Assembly (NCBI RefSeq): GCF_028598555.1
Contig: NZ_JAQRFN010000012.1
Coordinates: 1-64,000 of the forward strand
DNA: 64,000 nt
Direction: 5' to 3'
Origin: Xenorhabdus anantnagensis
GTDB lineage: Bacteria; Pseudomonadota; Gammaproteobacteria; Enterobacterales; Enterobacteriaceae
Part shown: positions 7,878-15,434 of the stretch, in pieces
Numbering within the stretch: position 1 is the stretch's first letter
Layout of the letters: each line of letters begins with the position of its first letter
Translations under genes and position numbers: made by a program
Notes under the pieces: generated by a model
Database searches by the model: none
The model's input: the letters and a program-made list of their open reading frames with translations, nothing else
Told to the model about the DNA's origin: nothing

Positions 7878-8272
7878 TGTTCTCCTTGATTATTGTAGTT
7901 CTTCATTAAGGTTCTCCTTCATTGTTTTGCTGTATAATACGGTAAATATTAAATCATTTCCTACAATACTGCGACTGCGATGAGATTCGCTGACTCACGG
8001 TCTTACCTGATCATTTTCATCACAACGGTTGCCCTCACAACCTTGTAGCATTCACTCTTTGTTAAACGATACTGACGGTTTTGGCGTGGCCTTTTTTATT
8101 TTCTGGTGGAACCAACAGAGAGGGGGGGGAGCAGTGAAATACATGGGGAGTAAATCACGTATTGCGAAACAGAGAACGCATTGCCACCGCAGAGCAAATG
8201 ATGCTGGGGTTGCAGGAGAATGTCAGGACGCAGTGTGGGTGAGTGATGAGAGGACGGCAAAAATGAACCGTC
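7878..8272. other. Degenerate phage-derived sequence
   Basis: Contains VKYMGSKSRIAK at about 8134-8170, like the start of phage DNA adenine methylases, but the frame then departs from that family. Another frame encodes NRERIATAEQMMLGLQ... and ends in TGA at about 8250. Both look like fragments joined by deletion. No intact gene. Confidence 0.35.
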
Positions 8273-8497
8273 CTACTCGATTTTATTAGTATGTTTAATT
8301 TGGTTAATTTGTCGGTGGAATATAGGGGGAATTGGAATTATGGGTTGTGGAGGAAAGGGTATTACGCAATGTTCCCCTGTGGGTGTTAGAACGCATACAG
8401 GGCCAATCGATGGTGCGCTGGGAGAATGAGCATAAGTCTGCATTGAAGCTAAAAGAGCAGCACCTGTCAATAGACAAGGAAGAAGATATTTTTTCAT
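8273..8497 (-). CDS. Small secreted protein, 74 aa, unknown function
   Basis: Starts MKKYLLPCLLTGAALLASM with a cleavable signal peptide (cleavage after TYA, about residue 23). The mature part has two Cys and a Pro/Ile-rich segment (PFPPQPIIPIPPIF). ATG at 8497 is preferred over an in-frame GTG at 8509 because GGAG lies four bases upstream of it. The last residues run into degenerate sequence, so the C-terminus may be altered. Function unknown. Confidence 0.5.
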   Translation of the reverse strand: MKKYLLPCLLTGAALLASMQTYAHSPSAPSIGPVCVLTPTGEHCVIPFPPQPIIPIPPIFHRQINQIKHTNKIE

Positions 8498-8753
8498 TTT
8501 ACTCTCCACGTGTAACGTTATTATCGAAGATTAATAAGCCTAATAATATTAGCTCCACCTAACAATAAACCAATAATACTTAACAATTAGTCAACGTATA
8601 AAATGAAAGTCAATATTTCTTTGCCCATTCTCAGAGTGATTAAAGGAATGTTGATAACCCATGCTACCACCCCGTTCCTATTGCGTACCCAACGCACATG
8701 GGCCGGTGGCATTTTTATTTCAACTGTAGAGATACCTCCACTCACTGTTCTGC

Positions 8754-9055
8754 TCAAGAAAAATCGGACACTTTTTTGAAGGCCATTTCATATTCCACGG
8801 GCGTTAAATAATTATTGGCTGTGTGCAATCGGGTTAAATCGTAATCATGCCGATAATCCAGGACATCTTTTTTCATTTCCGTCTGGTTTTCGTGGTGGGT
8901 TTTGAATAACCAATCCCGTTTCAACTGCCAAAGAAACGTTCAACAACAGCATTATCCCAACACGCCCCAACATCCTCCTGACCCGCTCTCATAACATCGC
9001 TGCGGAGTAAGTCCCGGTATTGCTGACTCGTGTATTGGCTCCCGCTGATGCCCTT
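8754..9055 (-). pseudogene. IS3-family transposase C-terminal fragment, frameshifted
   Basis: Minus-strand coding fragments correspond to the end of an IS3-family OrfB integrase domain: GISGSQYTSQQYR..., CWDNAVVERFFGS, then KRDWLFKTHHENQTE, and DYDLTRLHTANNYLTPVEYE ending KKVSDFS. A one-base loss between FFGS and KRDW breaks the frame. The upstream catalytic part is absent. Confidence 0.75.
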
Positions 9056-9074
9056 CTAAGTATCAAGTCATTAT

Positions 9075-9550
9075 TTGTATGCTATTGATCTGACGGTTAC
9101 GATTACGCAATAAAGTAAAGACCTCCCTCGATATATAGCGTTTTAAGCAACGTATTGCCTCAAGTTTTGAATGGCCTTCCCCGACCCGCTTTGCATTTGA
9201 GCAGTTCCGGTGCAAGATCATCAACGATGGCGGCTATCATGACGTCCAGCTCACTAATCTCATCCTGTCATTCCAGGTAGCGTAGGGCCAGTGTGCAGAT
9301 AAACTGCATCGCTTTTCCCCCGTTTCCGGCGTTCCATTCTATCGGGAGCGGTGACCGTCAGGACTTCAATCCCCGCGGCTTGGAGATATCGCAGTAAACC
9401 CGCGCCATAAGATCCTGTACATTCAATTCCCAGCCTGATTAATGGCCCAAAGGATTTCATCCCGGATAACATTTGGCGGCATCCTTGCCGGGTTGCCGGG
9501 AAAAATTCATACCCTAAAAGTAATACTGCCAGCTTTGGATGCTTTCGCAC
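9075..9550 (-). pseudogene. IS110-family transposase fragment, rearranged
   Basis: The best frame (9260-9550) contains IRLGIECTGSYGAGLLRYLQ and VTAPDRMERRKRGKSDA, the RuvC-like DEDD region of IS110 transposases. Further pieces continue to the left in other frames (DVMIAAIVDDLAPELL...). Large parts of the gene are missing and several frames are used, so it cannot be active. Confidence 0.7.
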
Positions 9551-9619
9551 TCAAGCCTGCCCCATCGGCGAAATCGGGAGTCATGATTGCTCAAAATAAT
9601 ACTCAAGGTACTAAATATA

Positions 9620-9638
9620 TAAATACTTTTAGTATTTA
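9620..9638 (+). promoter_or_regulatory. Palindromic operator upstream of the S24 repressor
   Basis: A perfect 19-bp palindrome with arms TAAATACT and AGTATTTA around TTT lies 34 bp before the repressor ATG. A half site (GTACTAAAT) is found just to the left. This is where an autoregulated CI/LexA-like repressor would bind. Confidence 0.5.
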
Positions 9639-9671
9639 TCATTTCAATAGCATTGGTATTAAAATGAACTC

Positions 9672-10388
9672 ATGAAAAAGAAACTCACAACAGAACAACT
9701 TGCAGATGCAGCACGCTTAAAAGAGCTATTTGAGGCCAAGAAAAAGCAGCTCGGCATCTCTCAGGAAATACTTGCAGAAGAAATTGACAAGACACAAAGT
9801 GCAATTTCACACTATCTCAACGGGATAAACGCCCTCAACTTGGAGATGGCAACCTATTTTGCCCAAAAATTGGAAGTTCAGATTGCAGATTTCAGCCCAT
9901 CGCTGGATAAACAAGCAAGGAAACTCGTCACTGTTCTCTATGGTGATAATGCTGCATTTGCTAGTCAGATACCCTATCGCAAGCAATACCCGCTACTCGA
10001 CTGGATAAATGCAGGTAATTGGTGCGAAGATCTCACACCAAAATACCAGACAAACCGCATCGCAAAGGTATATGAAACTTCTATTGAATGCTCACAACGT
10101 GCTTTTTGGCTGGAAGTAAAAGGTGATTCAATGGTGTCGCCAAATGGGCTAAGCATACCGCAGGGTATGATCATTTTAGTTGATCCAGAAGTTAAACCAG
10201 TCCCCAACAACTTAGTCGTAGCAAAACTCGATAGAGAGAAAGAACTGACTTTCAAGCAACTGATTACAGAAGGATATGATACGTTTTTAAAACCATTAAA
10301 TCCTCAATACAACATGATTTCCCTTAGTAATCATCATGTGAATATTGTCGGGGTGGTTGTGGAAGCTAGGATTAGAAAATTACCTTAA
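9672..10388 (+). CDS. Phage-type transcriptional repressor (XRE helix-turn-helix + S24 peptidase)
   Basis: 238 aa. Residues about 15-75 form a Cro/CI helix-turn-helix (GISQEILAEEIDKTQSAISHYLNG). The C-terminal half is a LexA/CI-type self-cleaving domain: Ala-Gly scissile bond in DWINAGNW, catalytic Ser in KGDSM, and a candidate catalytic Lys near KLDREKEL. RecA-activated self-cleavage would couple it to DNA damage. No divergent cro or lytic genes remain beside it, so it is likely a prophage relic or serves as a regulator elsewhere. The ATG at 9672 overlaps a short upstream frame; the palindrome at 9620 supports autoregulation. Confidence 0.88.
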   Translation: MKKKLTTEQLADAARLKELFEAKKKQLGISQEILAEEIDKTQSAISHYLNGINALNLEMATYFAQKLEVQIADFSPSLDKQARKLVTVLYGDNAAFASQIPYRKQYPLLDWINAGNWCEDLTPKYQTNRIAKVYETSIECSQRAFWLEVKGDSMVSPNGLSIPQGMIILVDPEVKPVPNNLVVAKLDREKELTFKQLITEGYDTFLKPLNPQYNMISLSNHHVNIVGVVVEARIRKLP

Positions 10389-10587
10389 ACTAGGCCATGA
10401 AATGACTTAACTACCTATAATTTTATCATTAAGATTGCCATTTCTTAGCTGTTTTTATTGCCCCAGTCACTATAGTAAACTATATTTCTGGGGACTTGTT
10501 TATCTACCACCACTATATTGCTTGAAATCTATGGTCAAGATCACAAAAAGTATTCGGTTATATTCACATAATATTATATGAATATAA
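10389..10587. other. Intergenic region between repressor and PD-(D/E)XK-like gene
   Basis: Convergent 3' ends. The AT-rich sequence includes ATTATATGAATATAAT near 10571, a short palindrome that could serve as a weak terminator. No gene seen. Confidence 0.3.
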
Positions 10588-11130
10588 TTACATAATAACG
10601 TAATAAAAAGGGGTTTCACCTATCTGCTTTAATTGAATATGTTTATTTCTACTTTTAGTTTGATAAACATCATCATATAAATATTGTTCTACAAGGCTAT
10701 CTAATTTAGTAGAACTTATCCCTTTAGTCACACCAACAGCCCAAATACTTCTTAGTTTAACCTCAGATTTTCTAATTTTGCTTATCTTATCCAAATCAGA
10801 AACCATATTTTTGACACATACAGTTGGATTCGTATTTTGTTTAAACTCAACGGCCATATATGTATCCAAAGTCCATCCCTTTTTTCTTAAAATGAAGTCA
10901 GGTTTTAGGTGATTTTGATCCTTTATTTTTCTATTATCGCATTTAAATGCGTATTCCCTCCACCATTCATGCTCTGTTTGAGAAAGCATATAAGAAAATT
11001 CAACTTGAAGCCATACTTCCCAACCTGTGATATTTCCTTGTTCAAGGAGGCGAAACTTATTGCAAATCTCATCATCAGAAAAAAAATCATCAAGCAATGA
11101 ACTCAAATGTTTAAAATCCCGATCTATCAT
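10588..11130 (-). CDS. PD-(D/E)XK nuclease-like protein, 180 aa, unknown function
   Basis: The middle of the protein reads HLKPDFILRKKGWTLDTYMAVEFKQN, which fits the PD...(D/E)-x-K core of restriction-like nucleases. A helical N-terminus rich in acidic and aromatic residues precedes it. The start at MIDRDFKHL is chosen because AAGGGAG lies six bases upstream; a longer frame begins at 11178. It is beside the fragment of a kinase-like gene, and both may be relics of one defence island. I do not recognise a named family, and nuclease activity is inference from the motif only. Confidence 0.5.
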   Translation of the reverse strand: MIDRDFKHLSSLLDDFFSDDEICNKFRLLEQGNITGWEVWLQVEFSYMLSQTEHEWWREYAFKCDNRKIKDQNHLKPDFILRKKGWTLDTYMAVEFKQNTNPTVCVKNMVSDLDKISKIRKSEVKLRSIWAVGVTKGISSTKLDSLVEQYLYDDVYQTKSRNKHIQLKQIGETPFYYVIM

Positions 11131-11264
11131 AATAAACTCCCTTATTTCAACCAAATATTTATAATTTTTCTTTATCACTACTGATGATAGGTAAAATATA
11201 ATACATAATATTAATGTTTTGTTTTACTTTTTTATTCCAATTTATTTTTCTGAAAAGAAAGATG

Positions 11265-11649
11265 GGTTACGTATTCAATCCGTTGATTAGTATTAAATAT
11301 AGCATTCACGCTCAATGAACGTGCCAATGACCTTATCGTGTATTTCGGGTGATTTAGAATAATACTGATATGTAATGCACGGGCAGTATCACGGATACCT
11401 GCATTGTTCATAGCAAGATCAACGACTTGTTCTTTTATACCCGCTTGCCACGCTCGATAGGCGTAACCAAGTTGAAAGGTTCGTTTGCAGGAGAAACCGC
11501 GATAGCGTTGGTGCCCTGCATCGCCTTTGCCATGCTTTTTAACACATTCAATTTGCTGACAAAATCGACATTTTACCTCAACCGTCGCCATTTAATTTCT
11601 CCGAAAAATGGCGATTATACATAACCATCAACGAATTGAATACGTGACC
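11265..11649 (-). mobile_element. Internally deleted IS1-family element with matching ends
   Basis: The ends are inverted repeats: GGTTACGTATTCAATCCGTTGAT at the left and its near copy (GGTCACGTATTC...) at the right on the opposite strand. Between them lies the start of an InsA-like gene (MATVEVKCRFCQQ..., HGKGDAGHQRYRGF, QVVDLAMNNAGIRDTARALHIS), which breaks off after about 75 residues. insB is absent. At 385 bp this is a MITE-like derivative that could move only with help from a full IS1. I see no matching flanking duplication. Confidence 0.65.
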
Positions 11650-11910
11650 GATTTTTTTGCTTCAATAGGATAAACAATATAGTCACCTACACCAGGGTAT
11701 CCTTTTAACCTTTGCAATTGTCTCAGCTCATGTTGCCATACACTTTCAAGAATATCATCGTCACTTTCTATTACTCTAAGCCAATATTTTATTAAAAAAC
11801 ACTCTCCATCTTTTTGTGCAAGCATCAAATATGGCATACCATGTGATGCATTGGATTTTAATAGATTTCCATTAAGTATTTCATATTTATTAAATATCAC
11901 TTCATCATCC
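11628..11910 (-). pseudogene. N-terminal fragment of a protein-kinase-like (defence-type) gene
   Basis: Begins MDDEVIFNKYEILNGNLL and continues PYLMLAQKDGECFLIKYWLRV...ILESVWQHELRQLQRLKGYPGVGDYIV. The glycine-poor N-lobe, the Lys in FLIKYW and the HELRQLQRL-x-GYPG motif resemble the start of large Ser/Thr-kinase-like proteins found in bacterial defence islands. It breaks after about 90 residues into the IS1-family end, so the IS truncated it. Family call is tentative. Confidence 0.4.
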
Positions 11911-11983
11911 ATATATAAAATCCCAATAATTATTTCCATAAAATATAAAACAATAACAACATATAAATTTAAAAAACAAAAAA

Positions 11984-12135
11984 TCAACCAATCAGTTTTT
12001 CCTTCAAAAGTTGCCAATCTTTTTTAAGATACTTCCGTAAAAAACGTTGCCTAATCTTTTCTTTTATTTTTCCCATCTTACCTCCTGTTATTTGTTTTTT
12101 CCGCACATCCTGAATATCTTCCCAAAGTTGCTCGC
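11984..12135 (-). pseudogene. C-terminal fragment of an unrecognised gene, cut by IS1
   Basis: On the minus strand, about 50 codons read FDCEQLWEDIQDVRKKQ..., RQRFLRKYLKKDWQLL and end EKLIG before a stop. The 5' part is replaced by IS1 sequence. It lies immediately upstream of the kinase-like fragment in the same direction, so the two may have formed an operon. Confidence 0.35.
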
Positions 12136-12139
12136 AGTC

Positions 12140-12738
12140 AAAGGACATGGGAAAGGAAACGGAGGCCATCCCCGTTATCGCTGCTATGCCTGCTGCAAGG
12201 TCTTTCAGCTGGAATACACCTACCGAGCTTGCAAACCCGGTGTTAAAGAACAAACTGTCGATATGGCAATGAATAACACCGGTGTCCGCGATACTGCCCG
12301 TGTGCTGAAAGTCGCGACGGCAACGGTCATGAAAACCCTTAAAAACTCAACCCCCGAAACGTGACAACGCTTCCTCTTGATGGACGTGATATTCAGCTCA
12401 TTTGTGAAATCGATGAGCAAGGGTCCTTTGTCGGTAGCAAGGAAAACCCGCGCTGGCTCTGGTATGCTTGGGATCCCGGCTAAAGCGGGTAGTCGCCCAT
12501 GTTTTTGGTGACCGTATCAGAAGCCCATTAGACAAACTTCTCGCACTTTTAACCCCTTTTAATATCCAGTGTTACTGTACAGATAATTATTCCACTTATG
12601 GTTCCCTTCCTGAAGAAAAACATCTTACTGGGAAGACGTTCACCCAACGTTTAGAAAAAAACAATTTAACTCATCGTACCCGGTTAAAGAGACTGAATAG
12701 AAAAACGATAGGGTATTCTAAATCGGAGGAAATAATGG
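12140..12738 (+). pseudogene. IS1-family insA-insB remnant
   Basis: InsA-like segment HGKGNGGHPRYRCYACCK...YRACKPGVKEQTVDMAMNNTGVRDTARV is followed by InsB-like CEIDEQGSF, NPRWLWYAWD, then after an in-frame stop and frame change VVAHVFGDR, LLALLTPFNIQCYCTDNYSTYG, FTQRLEKNNLTHRTRLKRL. The start of InsA is missing. The end of InsB is cut by an IS110 insertion at about 12738. Confidence 0.75.
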
Positions 12739-12821
12739 GATGGACGCCCCATTCAAGCGGCATCAGTGTGCCAAAATGGCAGTGTATTAAACACAGCCAT
12801 TTAATAACGGGAGCGTCCACC

Positions 12822-13205
12822 ATGAAGATTACAACGGTTGGTATCGATCTGGCAAAAAATGTCTTTCAGGTCCATGACGTTGATGCACAGGATGAAACGG
12901 GGCTTAAAAAACAGCTACCACGCGCGAAAATGCTGACGTTTTTCATCAACCTTCCACCTTGCCTTATTAGTATGGAAGCCTGTAGTGGGGCGCATTATTG
13001 GGCACGCAAGCTGCGAAGTTTTGGCCATAAGATAAAATTAATGGCTCTACAGTTTGTTAAATCCTATGTCAAAACCAATAAAAACGATGCAGCAGATGCG
13101 GAAGCGATTTGTGAAGCGGTGACACGACCGAATATGCGTTTTGTATCGGTAAAAACAGAAGAGCAGCAAAGCATCTTATCGGCGCATCGCGCACGAGAGG
13201 GGAAC
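12822..13205 (+). pseudogene. IS110-family transposase, N-terminal half only
   Basis: Starts MKITTVGIDLAKNVFQVHDVD and contains SMEACSGAHYWARKL, and KSYVKTNKNDAADAEAIC, the conserved acids of the DEDD (RuvC-like) domain of IS110 transposases. The frame ends at HRAREG, where it meets an integrase remnant, so the C-terminal serine domain is gone. A short inverted motif (GGACGCCCC / GGGAGCGTCC) flanks the region before the ATG and may be the element's left end. Confidence 0.75.
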
Positions 13206-13267
13206 ACCCGTTAATATCAGCATACGCAAAGCTGTTCTGACAATTTGACTACCTATATTTATCAATA
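13202..13267 (-). pseudogene. Remnant of a second P4-type integrase gene
   Basis: About 66 bases match, with roughly one difference in five, the segment of the integrase gene at 24915-24983 (region encoding ALRMLILMGVRPGE). The remainder of the gene has been lost, and the fragment is joined directly to the segment that normally lies upstream of the integrase. Confidence 0.6.
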
Positions 13268-13353
13268 GTTACCCCTATATATCCCCCTGACTGGGGTACA
13301 TTGCAATAGATGCCAGTAGACGTTAATGGAGCGTTATTTTGGAGTTTTCGTTG
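13268..13353. repeat. 86-bp direct repeat, copy 1 (int-proximal flank)
   Basis: Identical to 25695-25781 apart from one base missing in the TATATA run. In copy 2 this segment lies between the integrase promoter and the tRNA-Ser gene. Contains palindromic ACCCC/GGGGT motifs. Confidence 0.85.
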
Positions 13354-13627
13354 GGAGGAGAGCGCAATACTGGCATGTTAACATATTAATATTTAATAAA
13401 TTAATTTTATTAAAAAACTTACATACCCCCAGTTGTACCCCCACATTATTTTGTTACATCAAATTTGGTCGATTGTACGTGGAAATAGGTTTATAACTGT
13501 TTAATCATCACTTTAAAGCAAAAAAGCCATGAGATTTGGAAATGGTCAAATTTGGCTACTATTTCACGCTCAAGGCTTCATATAAACATTTATCATTTTT
13601 ATGAACTAGATCACAAATTAAAACGGG
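13354..13627. other. Degenerate int-flank sequence
   Basis: Holds two further TACCCCC motifs at about 13423-13443 (CATACCCCC and TGTACCCCC), like the GGGGGTA motifs upstream of the integrase at 25667-25690. These may be arm-type integrase or excisionase sites. No gene. Confidence 0.35.
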
Positions 13628-13912
13628 TTACTCCTGAGATTTATCGCGAACCTTACGCTCAATTAACTGACCATACATATCAAAGTAACGGCTAGGCCAG
13701 ATTTCAGAGGGATGTATACCGAGATAATCCGCGATTATCCATTCACCTTTAGGCCAGGGACGACTGAGAGTATTTGCCAGTGTAGATGAACTGAGTCCCG
13801 ACTCACGAGAAACAGCCGCTAAAGTTGTACCACGTTTACGCAATGCAGCAATAATATCGGCCTGATGCCAATCATTTTTAATATTGTTATTCATTCCTGC
13901 TACCCCTTCCAT
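13628..13912 (-). CDS. Ner/Nlp-family DNA-binding regulator
   Basis: WHQADIIAALRKRGTTLAAVSRESGLSSSTLANTLSRPWPKGEWIIADYLGIHPSEIWPSRY is, segment by segment, the Ner/SfsB winged helix-turn-helix of Mu-like and satellite phages, ending in the conserved IWPSRY. Ner proteins repress early phage promoters. The likely initiator is MNNNIKNDW (at about 13894); the printed frame begins six codons further out. It opens a small leftward gene group with 13936-14136 and 14173-14406. Confidence 0.85.
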   Translation of the reverse strand: MEGVAGMNNNIKNDWHQADIIAALRKRGTTLAAVSRESGLSSSTLANTLSRPWPKGEWIIADYLGIHPSEIWPSRYFDMYGQLIERKVRDKSQE

Positions 13913-13935
13913 TAATTAATATTGATGGTGGCGAT

Positions 13936-14136
13936 TCAGACAGGGTTCGCAGTACCGGGAACTATCAACCGGCGAGGCCGAAGCCTCCCCCACCTGAACC
14001 GCCATTGAAAAGGCGATAGCAGACACACTGGTAGAAACTTCCTACCAGTGGATAGTTCATTACAAGGCTGCGAAACCTTACCACTGGATTGTGCCAATGG
14101 CGGGGAAACTTTAACTGATTGTTTTATCTGAATCAA
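13936..14136 (-). CDS. Small satellite-phage protein, possibly Ash-like
   Basis: 66 aa with KVSPPLAQSSGKVSQPCNELSTGRKFLP...QWRFRWG and ending GTANPV. It resembles short proteins annotated in P4-like satellites as Ash or Icd-like, in which the sequence also covers a structured regulatory RNA. The resemblance is from memory and weak, so the coding status is uncertain. Confidence 0.35.
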   Translation of the reverse strand: MIQIKQSVKVSPPLAQSSGKVSQPCNELSTGRKFLPVCLLSPFQWRFRWGRLRPRRLIVPGTANPV

Positions 14137-14172
14137 TAACCGAACGGCTAAGTTTAACGACTATAAACCCAC

Positions 14173-14406
14173 TCAACATAACGGACAGCGATCCAAATGC
14201 TTAATTTCCCAATCAACCAGTTCATTAATTTTCTTACTTATACCTGACAACATGCAATCTCTGGCGCGCGACAGTTCGGACAAAACAAAAAATACCTGCT
14301 TTGCCCTTGATCGATATCTGTGCGCCAAAGTGAACGCAAGTTGAGGTATTGCGGGGTATCGGTTGAGTACACGGTACTTCCGCCTGTATAAACAGGTCAT
14401 CCCCAC
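14173..14406 (-). CDS. Small satellite-phage protein, unknown function
   Basis: 77 aa: LYRRKYRVLNRYPAIPQLAFTLAHRYRS, VFFVLSELSRARDCMLSGI, and a C-terminal DRCPLC. The terminal Cys-x-x-Cys and the ordered composition suggest a real gene of the satellite's early region. No function recognised. It is co-directional with the Ner-like gene. Confidence 0.45.
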   Translation of the reverse strand: MGMTCLYRRKYRVLNRYPAIPQLAFTLAHRYRSRAKQVFFVLSELSRARDCMLSGISKKINELVDWEIKHLDRCPLC

Positions 14407-15196
14407 CGACTAAAGGCCAGCCTCGATATCGTCAATTTCTCCTTTTGATACTTTTTCAATCTATAAAATACAGTGTCAGATTCACTGTGTGGTTAACTAA
14501 GCCAGAGCTTATCAGGGGTGTGTTGTCCTTTTGCTGCGGCGTCACTTTCAGCGATAAACCAGCCAAAAGTGACGCCTTGAGTTCTGTAAACAGTCAGCAA
14601 AAATCGTGCGAACGTTGAAGTGCCATCAGGCATAGCAAAACGCCGTAAGGTTAAGTGCCACATGGTAGTCATGTTAATGGATTAGCTGTAGAAAAATTGT
14701 CGGTTGAATAATTCAAATAGGGATAGATAAAAGTATGAACGGATGCGCAAAAGCTATACTGCTGTTCATAGAAGATAAAGGAAAATAGGGTTTATGTTGA
14801 TTTGAAAAGCCAGTGTATGAACTTACGTTCAATACACTTCGGTAACAAGATAAAGATATCCTTTTGGGTTATCTATTAGTTTAAGAGACCTTCATTACCA
14901 GACAAGGGGTTTATGTCTGACAATACCTGCTTCCAAAGGTGCGCAAATGTACCGCAATTCTTGCTCTCTCTTTCAGGCTACGAGAGTTTTGTTTCGCCAC
15001 CCGAAGGCGATCCTGGCAGGCGATGGATCATTAGTGTAAGTGGAATATTAGCGGCGGTGGTCAGTAGGGTCAACAGCTTATGTTATGAGTTAATTGGAAT
15101 TTAATTTATCAAATATAATTTCATTATGTGACTAATTTTGGCGGTTTGTGTAGTTGCCCCACTAAAACGGACAATTCATCTTTAATTCCTTATGTT
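14407..15196. other. Satellite immunity/early region without a clear protein gene
   Basis: Nearly 800 bases lie between the leftward ner group and the R-M genes. In P4-like elements this position holds the early promoter and structured immunity RNA. Short frames (for example 14913-15104) lack family resemblance and a good ribosome binding site. I cannot delimit an RNA by eye. Confidence 0.3.
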
Positions 15197-15231
15197 ACTT
15201 ATGTAATATAGATAACCAATATTACATAAGT
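15197..15231. promoter_or_regulatory. Perfect palindromic operator in front of the R-M leading gene
   Basis: ACTTATGTAATAT (15197-15209) and ATATTACATAAGT (15219-15231) are exact inverted copies around a 9-bp spacer, ending 14 bp before the ATG at 15246. A further half copy (CTTATGTT) lies just to the left. The position suits autoregulation by the 62-aa protein. Confidence 0.6.
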
Positions 15232-15245
15232 TAAGTGACTTACTC

Positions 15246-15434
15246 ATGGCAAAAGGTGAATCAGGTCGTATCGTTCTTGAAGTCGATCCTGAGCTAAAGA
15301 AATCGCTTTATTCGATACTTGCACTTGATCAACAAACACTTAAAGACTGGTTTGTAGATAAAGCTCAACAACATATCGAAGAAAAAAAGACTGAATTGAT
15401 TAAAATTTTTTCAAAGGCAGACAATGAAATTTAA
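15246..15434 (+). CDS. 62-aa ribbon-helix-helix-like protein, probable R-M regulator
   Basis: The order strand ([11 protein letters not shown]), helix ([13 protein letters not shown]), helix ([18 protein letters not shown]) fits the ribbon-helix-helix DNA-binding fold of CopG/Arc-type repressors. The gene overlaps the methyltransferase start by 11 bases, so translation should be coupled. A 62-codon frame preceding and overlapping the methylase gene is also part of the published Eco57I locus, where its function was not assigned. With the palindrome just upstream it is a plausible timing regulator of the system. Fold call is by inspection only. Confidence 0.65.
   Translation: MAKGESGRIVLEVDPELKKSLYSILALDQQTLKDWFVDKAQQHIEEKKTELIKIFSKADNEI

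Noticed and set aside
11984-12253. 89-aa minus-strand frame over the IS1 remnant
   Set aside because: Its first half is antisense to insA. Only the last 50 codons look like real coding sequence and are given as a gene fragment.
13336-13366. GGGAGGAGAGC at 13354 as the missing attL of the serT island
   Set aside because: Only a few bases resemble the tRNA 3' end (GGAGGAGGAGAG); too short to count as an attachment site.
14913-15104. 63-aa frame in the satellite early region
   Set aside because: No ribosome binding site of note, no family resemblance, composition like random sequence.
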